A DNA stretch of 7,822 bases from Prevotella sp. Lineage in GTDB: Bacteria; Bacteroidota; Bacteroidia; Bacteroidales; Bacteroidaceae. The stretch lies in NCBI GenBank assembly GCA_017424205.1, contig JAFPAS010000045.1, forward strand, positions 1 through 7,822. Direction: 5' to 3'. The notes under the pieces are model-generated. The model searched no databases, was not told where the DNA came from, and worked only from the letters and a program-made list of their open reading frames with translations. The position numbers were made by a program, and so were the translations under genes. Positions 1-6,496 of this stretch are shown piece after piece; within the stretch, counting starts at the first letter, position 1, and each line of letters begins with the position of its first letter.

Positions 1-2
1 GT

Positions 3-98
3 TCTGACGGAAAGCTTTCTATATCTCTCTCGAGTTACGAACAAGGCATATACGTCATAAAAACAAAAGAAACAACCATTAAAATCGCAAAAAGATGA
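3..98 (+). CDS. 3' end of a secreted or surface protein gene (type IX-like C-terminal domain)
   Basis: The gene enters from the left edge and only its last 31 codons are visible, ending at TGA 96-98. Seen: the reading frame is open from base 3, and the peptide has the pattern 'L-S-I-S-L-S-S-Y-E-Q-G-I-Y-V-I-K' followed by a short polar stretch and 'IKIAKR' at the very end. Known: a 'GiYivk' strand followed by a short lysine/arginine-rich last strand is typical of type IX secretion system C-terminal sorting domains, which carry cargo across the outer membrane of Bacteroidetes and are then usually removed. Inferred: the full protein is secreted or surface-attached. Its stop overlaps the start of the next gene (ATGA), so the two are probably co-transcribed and translationally coupled. 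The catalytic or binding part lies outside the window and cannot be named. The other two frames close quickly and show no such pattern. Confidence 0.68.
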   Translation, partial: SDGKLSISLSSYEQGIYVIKTKETTIKIAKR

Positions 99-988
99 AA
101 CAGCAAATCATGCTAAAAACACTCGCATTATTCTTCTTGACCCTATTCGCTCTTCCTGTGATGTCGCAGGGTATAATCGTCTATAAGAACGACGGCACTC
201 AAATACAGGTGCCATACGAATCGTTAGATAGTATCGTTACATACAAAGCAGTGTCTGAAAACATCACGTTTTCTGTCAATGGTGTTAATTTTACGATGGT
301 GGCTGTAAAAGGCGGAACATTCACTATGGGCGCACCAGATAATGACCCAAATGCCGGATTCTATGAATATCCAGCACATTACGTTACACTCTCTGACTAT
401 TACATTGGGGAAACAGAGGTGACACAGGCATTGTGGAAAGCTGTAATGGGTAACAACCCGTCATATTTCAACGAAAATTTGCAGCGTCCTGTAGAAATGA
501 TTTCATGGGAAGACTGCCAGATATTTATCAGCAAGCTCAACGAACTGACTGGCGAGGTATTCTCTCTTCCGACAGAAGCACAGTGGGAATATGCTGCACG
601 TGGCGGGAAACAGTCGACGGGTTCTAAGTATGCCGGAAGCAATAGCATAGACAACGTGGCATGGTATAATGACAACAGTTCAAAGGTTGGCATGACACAT
701 CCTGACTACGGACCACACTCAGTAAAGACGAAAGCTCCAAATGAGCTTGGCATCTACGACATGACGGGCAATGTTTTTGAATGGTGTGCTGACTGGTATG
801 GCAATTATCCAGAAAATGCAGTAACAAATCCTACGGGTCCAGGCACTGGTGACACACGTGTCACTCGTGGAGGAGGATGGCAGACTCTGCCTGAAAGGTC
901 TTGCGTATATAGTCGCTATAGTCTTTTCGCTACATCAAAAGGAGATGGATACGGACTGCGTCTCGTGCTCAATTCTCCAAAGAAATAG
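95..988 (+). CDS. Secreted SUMF1 / formylglycine-generating-enzyme-fold protein
   Basis: This is a 297-residue exported protein. Residues 1-25 form a signal peptide (basic start, hydrophobic core about 7-22, likely cleavage near 'MSQG'), with no lipobox cysteine. Residues 27-50 form the short 'vYKNDGTqiqVPyesLDSIVtY' module often placed before SUMF1 domains in Bacteroidetes. Residues about 65-293 are the FGE-sulfatase (SUMF1) domain, with landmarks 'GGTFTMG' (73-79), 'ETEVTQ' (106-111), 'LPTEAQWEYAARGG' (158-171), 'MTGNVFEWCADWY' (223-235) and 'RGGGW' (258-262). Genuine formylglycine-generating enzymes have two cysteines about five residues apart near the end. Here only C270 is at that site and the partner position is not cysteine, so sulfatase-activating activity is doubtful. 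Many such paralogues act as structural or binding proteins. The ATG at 95 overlaps the upstream stop codon, suggesting joint expression with a secreted partner. Confidence 0.9.
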   Translation: MKQQIMLKTLALFFLTLFALPVMSQGIIVYKNDGTQIQVPYESLDSIVTYKAVSENITFSVNGVNFTMVAVKGGTFTMGAPDNDPNAGFYEYPAHYVTLSDYYIGETEVTQALWKAVMGNNPSYFNENLQRPVEMISWEDCQIFISKLNELTGEVFSLPTEAQWEYAARGGKQSTGSKYAGSNSIDNVAWYNDNSSKVGMTHPDYGPHSVKTKAPNELGIYDMTGNVFEWCADWYGNYPENAVTNPTGPGTGDTRVTRGGGWQTLPERSCVYSRYSLFATSKGDGYGLRLVLNSPKK

Positions 989-1024
989 AAAATACACGTT
1001 TGCTTTAGACTGCAGAGTATCTTA

Positions 1025-1052
1025 TTGCAACATTTCATTAAATGTATTTTTG
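1025..1052 (+). promoter_or_regulatory. Candidate Bacteroidetes-type promoter for gmk
   Basis: TATTTTTG at 1045-1052 matches the Bacteroidetes -7 consensus TAnnTTTG. A TTG at 1025-1027 lies 17 bases upstream, somewhat closer than the usual spacing of the -33 TTTG element. The -7 box ends only 5 bases before the gmk ATG at 1058. Transcription would therefore start at or very near the start codon and give a leaderless or almost leaderless message. This is inference from consensus only. Confidence 0.5.
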
Positions 1053-1057
1053 TAAAT

Positions 1058-1639
1058 ATGGAAAAGAAAACAGGAAAACTACTTATATTTTCCGCACCGA
1101 GCGGAAGCGGTAAATCGACCATCGTACAGTGGCTCATGAACGAGCACCCTGAACTGAACATGCACTTCTCTATCTCATGCACAACACGCGCACCAAGAGG
1201 CACAGAACAGCATGGCATAGAATATTTCTTCCTTACTCCTGACGAATTCAGAAGCAAGATAGCTGACAATGAGTTCGTAGAGTATGAGGAAGTCTACACT
1301 GACACCATCTACGGAACACTGAAGTCGCAGGTGACAAAGCAGACCGAAATGGGCGAAAACGTAGCGTTTGATGTCGATGTAAAGGGCGGATGCAACATAA
1401 AGGAGCAGTATGGAGCACAGGCTCTGAGCATATTCATACAGCCGCCGTCGGTAGAAGAACTGCGCCGACGTCTTGTTGGCCGAGCTACAGACTCTCCTGA
1501 GGTTATCGAACAGCGTCTGGCAAAAGCTGAATACGAATTGTCATTCGCTCCGAAATTCGATGTTGTAATCGTCAACGACGACCTTGATACAGCCAAGCAG
1601 GAGGCATTAAGCATCATCACACGCTTCCTCGACTTGTAG
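1058..1639 (+). CDS. gmk: Guanylate kinase
   Basis: A cytosolic enzyme that phosphorylates GMP to GDP with ATP, an essential step in guanine nucleotide synthesis. The 193-residue product has the family's usual size. Seen: P-loop 'APSGSGKST' at residues 13-21, the GMP-binding 'SCTTRAPR' at 40-47 and 'GIEYFF' at 53-58, 'YGT' at 85-87, 'DVDVKGG' at 105-111, the lid-type 'RRLVGRATDSPEVIEQRL' at 137-154, and 'VNDD' at 172-175. I chose the ATG at 1058 because it puts the P-loop at the normal distance from the N-terminus. The frame is open back to a TTG at 1025, but those extra 11 residues are hydrophobic and unlike the family, and they would overlap the likely promoter. The SUMF1-like gene ends 69 bases upstream with no clear terminator between them. 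The gmk-then-nadD order, which I recall as frequent in Bacteroidetes, is kept but with an enlarged gap. Confidence 0.97.
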   Translation: MEKKTGKLLIFSAPSGSGKSTIVQWLMNEHPELNMHFSISCTTRAPRGTEQHGIEYFFLTPDEFRSKIADNEFVEYEEVYTDTIYGTLKSQVTKQTEMGENVAFDVDVKGGCNIKEQYGAQALSIFIQPPSVEELRRRLVGRATDSPEVIEQRLAKAEYELSFAPKFDVVIVNDDLDTAKQEALSIITRFLDL

Positions 1640-1660
1640 CAATAGACACACCTTCAGTAT

Positions 1661-1706
1661 TGTCAAGAAAGTACAGATGCAGCATGGCATTGACACTTTC
1701 TTGACA
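1661..1706. repeat. Perfect 12-bp inverted repeat after gmk
   Basis: TGTCAAGAAAGT at 1661-1672 is exactly the reverse complement of ACTTTCTTGACA at 1695-1706, with 22 bases between. The spacer can form a smaller ATGC/GCAT pair (1677-1680 with 1687-1690). It begins 22 bases after the gmk stop codon, so it could end or protect the gmk transcript. No T-run follows, so it is not a standard intrinsic terminator. It could also be the ends of a small mobile-element relic. Confidence 0.75.
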
Positions 1707-1761
1707 GGAGAGAATGCACAAAAGAAGCTGCAAAAACAACCAAGGCAGCAAACTGACATAA

Positions 1762-1826
1762 CAACAGCAAAAAACAAGGTTTTTTACAACATGCTGTTGC
1801 AAAGCAGTTTACAGCAACCAGTAAAC
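1762..1826. repeat. Nested and competing inverted repeats in the gmk-nadD gap
   Basis: CAACAGCA (1762-1769) pairs with TGCTGTTG (1792-1799), and inside it AAAAAAC (1769-1775) pairs with GTTTTTT (1779-1785) around a 3-base loop, leaving ACAACA bulged on one side. Directly downstream, GTTGC (1796-1800) can pair with GCAAC (1814-1818), and GTTTAC (1807-1812) with GTAAAC (1821-1826). The last two stems cross each other, and GTTGC also shares bases with the first hairpin, so the alternatives are partly mutually exclusive. The pairing is seen directly; any regulatory meaning is unproven. Confidence 0.55.
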
Positions 1827-2065
1827 AAAAAGACATTTCACAAGAACGCAAGAGGCTGCGAATTGGAAGCTAAAAGACTGCCGTTCATAACGCAATGAAG
1901 TGCTTTTCATGATGCCATCTTATGGTTTTCGCGGTATAAAAAACTGCATTTCATCGCCAAAGTGGGCAAATTAAGGTTCTCAAAACAGCAAAAGATATTG
2001 TCTTTTACCCTAAAACCGAACAAAACTACCGTTAACTTGTATAGACAAAAAAGTATCAGCCGCGT

Positions 2066-2701
2066 ATGAAAATTGGACTTTTCGGAGGTACATTTGACCC
2101 TCCTCACATAGGACATATAGAACTGGCGGCATCGCTGCTGGAGCAGACTGGACTTGACAAAATATGGTTTCTCGTCACGCCGCAGAATCCATGGAAGCAG
2201 GGACGTGCGCTCTCTTCTGACCATCATCGCTATGCAATGGTAGACATTTCGCTCAGAGAGAAACCCGGACTGGAAGCATCTGACTACGAATTCGGCATGC
2301 CAAAACCGACATACACCTACAAAACGTTGCGCAGCCTGCGGTCGTCATTTCCTGACGTAACCTTTGCGTTGATTATAGGCGGCGACAACTGGGCGTCGTT
2401 CGATAAATGGGCTGAGTATGAAGAGATTCTGCATAACCATCCTGTGATAGTCTATCCTCGACCCGGATGCCCGGTAGAGACTCCCGAAGCTGTCAGACAG
2501 ATTATTGTCGAGAACAGTGCGCCTGACACCATTCTGCCGCATATAGAGATTGCTGAAGGAAAAGTATACGATATCAGTAGCACAGAGATACGCCGCAAGG
2601 TAGCACAGGGCACAAGCATCGACGGGCTGGTAATGCCTGGCGTTGAGACATATATAAACGACTACGCACTATATGCTGAAACCAAACAGCATAAGGTGTG
2701 A
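2066..2701 (+). CDS. nadD: Nicotinate-nucleotide adenylyltransferase
   Basis: Transfers AMP from ATP to nicotinate mononucleotide, giving deamido-NAD, in the cytosolic NAD pathway. The 211-residue length is normal for the family. Seen: the nucleotidyltransferase signature 'GGTFDPPHIGH' at residues 7-17 (GxFxPxHxGH type), 'TPQNPWKQ' at 38-45, 'IIGGDNW' at 103-109 with the following 'F.KW.EYEEIL' helix, the ATP-phosphate-binding 'ISSTEIRR' at 170-177, and the closing 'V..YINDYALY' at 193-203. The ATG at 2066 leaves the normal 4-6 residues before the signature. No good Shine-Dalgarno sequence precedes it, as is common in Bacteroidetes. It is separated from gmk by an unusually long repeat-rich gap and followed after 78 bases by an envelope-enzyme gene. 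Confidence 0.97.
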   Translation: MKIGLFGGTFDPPHIGHIELAASLLEQTGLDKIWFLVTPQNPWKQGRALSSDHHRYAMVDISLREKPGLEASDYEFGMPKPTYTYKTLRSLRSSFPDVTFALIIGGDNWASFDKWAEYEEILHNHPVIVYPRPGCPVETPEAVRQIIVENSAPDTILPHIEIAEGKVYDISSTEIRRKVAQGTSIDGLVMPGVETYINDYALYAETKQHKV

Positions 2702-2779
2702 ACATTAGAAGTCTATCAGGCGCTTAGTGTCTGGCAGATGCCATTTCACAACATCATATAACCTGAAGAATCAGAAGCT

Positions 2780-4600
2780 ATGCCAAACTGGAAGAAAATA
2801 CTTACTACACCGATAGCGAAGAATGCAGAATTCTTTGTCTTCATGTATGCCTTAGGCATGGTGGCAGCAGTCTGCACCGTGAATTTCCAATGGAAACAGC
2901 GTCTTTACGAGCATTCATGGTGGGAACTGGCTTTGTGGCTCTATGCCATCGCTGCGTTGCTGGCAGTTTTGCCGAAGATCGTGCGCCGCATCGCACGCGG
3001 CATAATATACATCGTGGCATATACAGTAGCAATCGTAGACGTATATTGCTTCGTGAAATTCGAATCAGCCTTGAACCCGTCAATACTCATGCTCGTCAAC
3101 GAGACCGACCCGCGAGAGGCTGGAGAATTTTTCTCTTCGTATGTCACACCCGACCTTCTGCTGACTAATGTAGGCTGGGTGTTGCTTGTGTTGCTTGTGC
3201 ATCTGCAATGGACTGTGCACAGGAAAATAAAGCGTCCTGCAGCACTCTACATGACGGAAGAGCGTATATCGGCATGGATGGGCAGACGTTCTCTGCTGTG
3301 GAGTTGTGCCGTGGCAGCCTTGCTAGTCACTTCTGCATGCTTCAGCCATAAGAATCTGAAGGAATTGTATGTACTGATGAGCAAGAAAACACTTGGCGAA
3401 GTGGAGCATAAGCTGACAGAAAAAGACCGTGGCAATCAGTTCCTGCCAATGTATAGGCTGGCTTTCAGCATACGGGCTAACAATCTGGCAGCACAGCAGA
3501 TAGATATTCTGCATGATGTGGCAGGCAAGGTAACAGTAGACAGTTGTTCGTTTACGTCTCCCGAGATAGTGCTGATTATCGGTGAAGCATACAACAAACG
3601 CCATTCGCAACTTTACGGATACGAATACGAAACCACACCGCGCCAGCTACAACTGGAGAAAGAAGGCTCGCTCGTAAAGTTTGACGATGTTGTAGCACCA
3701 TGGAATCTTACAAGCTATGTCTTCAAGCATTTCATGTCGACCTATACCGTTGGCGACAGCGGGGCATGGTGTGACTATCCGCTCTTCACGCAGGTTTTCC
3801 GCCGTGCAGGTTATCATGTGTCATTCCTGACCAACGAATTTCTGCCAAAGGCGAAACAGGCTGTGTATGACTTTAGCGGTGGATTCTTCCTGAACGACCC
3901 TGTTCTCTCCAACCTGCAGTTTGACTCACGCAACAAGAAACTGCACATATTCGACGAAGGGCTATTGCACGACTATCGCCAGATGTCTGAAGAGCGGCAG
4001 CAGAAAGGTGATACGCTGCAGCGCGGAAACCTGACTATTTTCCATCTTATCGGACAGCATCAGGACTACAGAATCAGATGTCCGAAGTCGAAAAGACACT
4101 TCACTGTTGACGACTATGCTGACCGAACAGACCTGAAGCCACGCTGGAAGCGCAATCTGTGCAACTATGATAATGCAACTCGCTATAACGACTCTATCGT
4201 GACAGAGATGATACGGTTATTTGAGAATAAGGATGCCATAGTCATATACATGCCTGATCATGGCGAGGAAGTTCATTCTCGACAGCTGCCACACTTCTCT
4301 GGACGCATGCACTCAACAAAAATCATAAAGCGACTGGCACGCGAAGAATTCGAGATTCCATTCTGGATTTGGGCATCAGACAAGTATCGAACAAATCATC
4401 CTGACGTATGGCAGGAAATAAGACAGGCTTCCAGCCGTCGATACATGACCGATGCGCTGCCTCATCTGCTGATGTATCTTGGTGGCATACACTGCCAGTA
4501 TTATAACCCCGAACTCAATATCCTTTCGCCAAAGTATAACGAACAGCGTCCGCGAATACTGAAAAACCAGGCTGACTATGATGTCCTTATGGCGCAATAA
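2780..4600 (+). CDS. Phosphoethanolamine transferase-like membrane enzyme (EptA/sulfatase superfamily)
   Basis: The 606-residue product has two parts. The N-terminal part has about five hydrophobic segments (roughly residues 15-35, 47-65, 72-92, 125-145 and 170-188). The rest is a periplasmic alkaline-phosphatase/sulfatase-fold domain. Seen: 'LIIGEAYNKRHSQLYGY' at 265-281 with E269 as probable metal ligand; 'PWNLTSYVFK' at 307-316 with T311 as probable nucleophile; 'FHLIGQHQDY' at 421-430, like the 'LGSHGPxY' segment; 'YNDSI' at 469-473; 'YMPDHGEE' at 490-497 with D493 and H494 as metal ligands; and 'IPFWIW' at 526-531. Spacings E269-T311-D493/H494 are close to those of MCR/EptA enzymes. Those enzymes move phosphoethanolamine from phosphatidylethanolamine to lipid A or other glycans. 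The acceptor is unknown here. Other head-group transferases of the superfamily are an alternative. It is followed by two acyltransferase-like genes, suggesting an envelope-modification role. Confidence 0.85.
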   Translation: MPNWKKILTTPIAKNAEFFVFMYALGMVAAVCTVNFQWKQRLYEHSWWELALWLYAIAALLAVLPKIVRRIARGIIYIVAYTVAIVDVYCFVKFESALNPSILMLVNETDPREAGEFFSSYVTPDLLLTNVGWVLLVLLVHLQWTVHRKIKRPAALYMTEERISAWMGRRSLLWSCAVAALLVTSACFSHKNLKELYVLMSKKTLGEVEHKLTEKDRGNQFLPMYRLAFSIRANNLAAQQIDILHDVAGKVTVDSCSFTSPEIVLIIGEAYNKRHSQLYGYEYETTPRQLQLEKEGSLVKFDDVVAPWNLTSYVFKHFMSTYTVGDSGAWCDYPLFTQVFRRAGYHVSFLTNEFLPKAKQAVYDFSGGFFLNDPVLSNLQFDSRNKKLHIFDEGLLHDYRQMSEERQQKGDTLQRGNLTIFHLIGQHQDYRIRCPKSKRHFTVDDYADRTDLKPRWKRNLCNYDNATRYNDSIVTEMIRLFENKDAIVIYMPDHGEEVHSRQLPHFSGRMHSTKIIKRLAREEFEIPFWIWASDKYRTNHPDVWQEIRQASSRRYMTDALPHLLMYLGGIHCQYYNPELNILSPKYNEQRPRILKNQADYDVLMAQ

Positions 4601-4602
4601 AG

Positions 4603-4636
4603 ATTACTGCGCCGACTGTCTATAACAGACGGTAAT
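4603..4636 (+). terminator. Weak hairpin after the phosphoethanolamine-transferase-like gene
   Basis: CTGTCT (4616-4621) pairs with AGACGG (4627-4632) with one G-T pair and a 5-base loop. As an alternative, the outer arms ATTAC (4603-4607) and GTAAT (4632-4636) can pair. There is no T-run right after the stem; the nearest, TTTTT at 4662-4666, is about 25 bases away. It may be a partial terminator or chance pairing, so the two neighbouring genes may still share a transcript. Confidence 0.25.
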
Positions 4637-4686
4637 ATGACACAGAAATAAATATAACGGATTTTTACCAAAAGAGAAATAACAGT

Positions 4687-5787
4687 ATGCTAATCACACG
4701 ACAGCAATCTGCCGCCATGCGCGGCATCGCCATCCTTGGCATCGTGCTTCACAACTACACACACTGGTTGCGGCCGATGGTCAAGGAGAACGAATTCACC
4801 TTCAGCCAATATAATGCTGACCGGCTGCTTGCTCTGCTGGCAGAACCGTCATGGGATATATTCGCACATCTTTTTTCGTTCTTCGGCCATTATGGTGTGC
4901 CGGTATTCCTATTTCTCAGCGCATACGGTCTGGTAGTAAAGTACGAACGCCCGGCATACACGACGGGCGAGAAACCCGTAGCGGCAAAACCGCAGCAGAG
5001 CGCATGGAAATTCATTGCTTCGCACTATAAGAAACTATTCGTAATGATGGCAGTAGGCTACTCTGCCTTCGTGCTTGTCGATTACATGACACCACGTCCA
5101 CGGCATTATGAGTTTGGCGATGTAATATGCCAGCTTCTGATGATAAACAATCTGAACCCTACACCAGACAAGGTCATCTGGCCCGGACCATTCTGGTATT
5201 TCGGACTGATGGTGCAGATATACATCGTCTATCGTCTGGTGCTCTATTGCGGGAAAGGGTCTATCTCGGGACGGCTGTCAAAGCGTGGCTCAACAATGCT
5301 TGCCGTTGCTATACTTGCTGTAACATTGTTTGCCCAGCTGTTCTTCGACCCAACCGGCACGTCGCTCAATTGGTATCGATATAACTGTTTCGGCGCTCTG
5401 CCGGTATTTATCTTCGGACTTCTTTTCGCACGCAATATCTACGCAAAAAAGACAGCTTCATGGCAATACGCACTATTCGCCATGCTCGCTGCTGTTATGT
5501 GTGTAGCTCTGAGCACAGACTTCTTCATGTGGATTATAGCGCCATTCTTCGTGTGCATCAGCGTATTCTGCCTTGTTAAGAGTCTGCCACAGATAACGGT
5601 CAAGACATTGGCATGGGTGGGCAATATCTCTGCCGCCATGTTTGTATGTCACGCTATTACACGAAAGGTGCTCATACCAATATCACATCGCGGCGATATA
5701 TATGCAGGTCTGATGCTATATCTCGTGTCGACCATTATACTCGCTGTCATCTTCGACCATATTATAAAGCTGATAATGAAACGATAA
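4687..5787 (+). CDS. Acyltransferase-3 family membrane protein (first copy)
   Basis: This 366-residue integral membrane protein has about ten hydrophobic segments and is close to the usual size of a stand-alone acyltransferase-3 (OafA/WecH-type) domain. Family members transfer acetyl or other acyl groups across the inner membrane onto sugars or lipids. Seen: 'MRGIAILGIVLHNYTHW' at 11-27, holding the probable catalytic Arg (R12) and His (H22), nine residues apart rather than the common ten; 'GHYGVPVFLFLSAYGL' at 67-82; 'GPFWYFGLMVQIYIVYRL' at 167-184; 'ALPVFIFGLLFAR' at 237-249; and 'WVGNISAAMFVCHAITRK' at 310-327. It starts 86 bases after the phosphoethanolamine-transferase-like gene in the same direction. 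The acceptor cannot be predicted. The stop codon TAA (5785-5787) merges into a structured repeat, so its mRNA 3' end probably carries that fold. Confidence 0.88.
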   Translation: MLITRQQSAAMRGIAILGIVLHNYTHWLRPMVKENEFTFSQYNADRLLALLAEPSWDIFAHLFSFFGHYGVPVFLFLSAYGLVVKYERPAYTTGEKPVAAKPQQSAWKFIASHYKKLFVMMAVGYSAFVLVDYMTPRPRHYEFGDVICQLLMINNLNPTPDKVIWPGPFWYFGLMVQIYIVYRLVLYCGKGSISGRLSKRGSTMLAVAILAVTLFAQLFFDPTGTSLNWYRYNCFGALPVFIFGLLFARNIYAKKTASWQYALFAMLAAVMCVALSTDFFMWIIAPFFVCISVFCLVKSLPQITVKTLAWVGNISAAMFVCHAITRKVLIPISHRGDIYAGLMLYLVSTIILAVIFDHIIKLIMKR

Positions 5788-5878
5788 AGCCAAAGGCTTC
5801 GACAACACGAGCAGTGAAAAGTCGCACGTAGCACGGTGTCGTCGTGCCGTGCGGGTCACGATTAGCGAGTGTGTTGTC
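5786..5878 (+). repeat. Structured intergenic repeat, divergent full copy A (93 bp)
   Basis: It starts with AAGCC-AAA-GGCTT (5787-5799), a small hairpin touching the stop codon of the acyltransferase. It then forms an imperfect palindrome: terminal stem GACAACAC (5801-5808) with GTGTTGTC (5871-5878); GTGA (5814-5817) with TCAC (5856-5859); CGCACG (5823-5828) with CGTGCG (5848-5853); a TA bulge (5829-5830); and GCACGGT (5831-5837) with GTCGTGC (5841-5847), using G-T pairs near a 3-base loop. The layout equals that of the three tandem copies at 7535-7811, but many paired bases differ in a compensated way. Function unknown; possibly an mRNA-end element, a REP-like element or a recombination site. 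Confidence 0.85.
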
Positions 5879-5931
5879 AAACCAAGCGAAAGCTCTTACC
5901 ATTTGGTGCGCGGACAGCGAAAGCTGGCAAC
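5879..5931 (+). repeat. Partial copy B of the structured repeat (right end only)
   Basis: The 34 bases at 5898-5931 match 7783-7816, the right end of tandem unit 3, at 31 positions. They include TTTGGTGCGCG, ACAGCGAA and the terminal GCTGGCAAC. The left half and central hairpin are missing. The fused A plus B block suggests deletion or unequal recombination within a former tandem array. Confidence 0.75.
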
Positions 5932-5940
5932 GGAAACGTC

Positions 5941-5973
5941 AACGATAACGATAACCATTAACCATTAAACCAT
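5941..5973 (+). repeat. Short tandem repeats before the small membrane gene
   Basis: AACGAT is repeated twice (5941-5952) and is followed by AACCATT twice (5953-5966) and AAACCAT (5967-5973). The run ends 13 bases before the ATG at 5987 and forms the A-rich leader of that gene. The 11-mer AACGATAACGA (5941-5951) recurs at 7526-7536, just before the tandem repeat array. Confidence 0.7.
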
Positions 5974-5986
5974 AAATCTCATAACC

Positions 5987-6418
5987 ATGGACCAAACAAT
6001 CTTTTTTTACTACCTCGCTGTAATAGCGATACTATTAATTGTTTTACTATTCACATACCGATGGATACAGAAATATAATGCGAACAGCAAATGCGCTACA
6101 GAAATAATCATTGATGCAGTAAAAGAATACAACGAACCATTAGATGTCATCATGCCTGCATTCAGCACGACACTGCGTAACTTCGCAGAGGTGACACTAT
6201 ACCCTGATTTTATCATACAGGGAGACCTGAAGATTCTGCGTGACGACATAGAGTGTGTAACGTTCAACAACTATGCCCCTGCAGAAATGCCAAACGAGTA
6301 TCAGGTGATTATCAAGAGTGCAGCTGATCCGCAAACTATAATAACTATCCCCGTAGGCGACGACCTGCACTATGCTGCCTCACTAACCGAACGCATAAAA
6401 GAACTATACATCGTCTGA
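5987..6418 (+). CDS. Small single-span membrane protein of unknown function
   Basis: I do not recognise this 143-residue protein. Seen: one strong hydrophobic segment at residues about 5-23 followed by R25 and K29, which by the positive-inside rule puts the C-terminal part in the cytoplasm. A soluble region of about 115 residues follows, with a helix near 36-60, several short strand-like stretches at 68-122 ('EVTLY', 'IIQGDLKIL', 'YQVIIK', 'TIITIPV') and a closing helix at 127-140. The strand-rich part capped by a C-terminal helix recalls small PH-like domains, but this is only an impression. Cysteines at 36 and 90. The gene lies between two acyltransferase-3 genes, after the repeat block and 78 bases before the second acyltransferase. 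The two are probably co-transcribed, so it could be an accessory subunit. The clean open frame, membrane segment and leader support a real gene. Confidence 0.75.
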   Translation: MDQTIFFYYLAVIAILLIVLLFTYRWIQKYNANSKCATEIIIDAVKEYNEPLDVIMPAFSTTLRNFAEVTLYPDFIIQGDLKILRDDIECVTFNNYAPAEMPNEYQVIIKSAADPQTIITIPVGDDLHYAASLTERIKELYIV

Positions 6419-6496
6419 CCGGCAGGAAACACCCCACATTAAAAACGAAACGCAGGCAGCGCACAGCAAACAATACAACACCCTAAAACAAAGACT

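Larger units (their letters stand above)
1640..2065. other. 426-bp intergenic region between gmk and nadD, rich in inverted repeats
   Basis: I see no convincing gene here. A 73-codon + strand frame (1677-1898) is open, but it is low-complexity (rich in Gln, Lys, Asn), starts inside a hairpin loop and has no recognisable motif. The left half (1661-1826) holds several inverted repeats, annotated separately. The right half (about 1830-2065) is AT-rich with only weak pairing, for example AAAAGA/TCTTTT at 1990-1995 and 2001-2006. No clear TAnnTTTG promoter for nadD was found. The region looks like a dispersed intergenic repeat or the relic of an insertion, which is inference. Confidence 0.6.

Noticed and set aside
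1025..1057. Upstream TTG start for gmk
   Set aside because: It adds 11 hydrophobic residues absent from the family and overlaps the likely promoter. The ATG at 1058 fits better.
1661..1706. Standard intrinsic terminator after gmk
   Set aside because: The stem is perfect, but the 22-base loop is long and no T-run follows.
1677..1898. 73-codon plus-strand reading frame between gmk and nadD
   Set aside because: It is low-complexity with no motif, begins inside a hairpin loop and runs through several inverted repeats. More likely it is non-coding.
1907..2227. Minus-strand 106-codon frame overlapping the nadD start
   Set aside because: About half lies antisense to nadD and the rest in an AT-rich gap. 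It has no recognisable domain.
5786..5931. Canonical integron attC sites behind the acyltransferase genes
   Set aside because: The size, stem with bulge and position after a stop codon resemble attC, but I find no GTTRRRY / RYYYAAC core pair at the ends and no integrase in the window.
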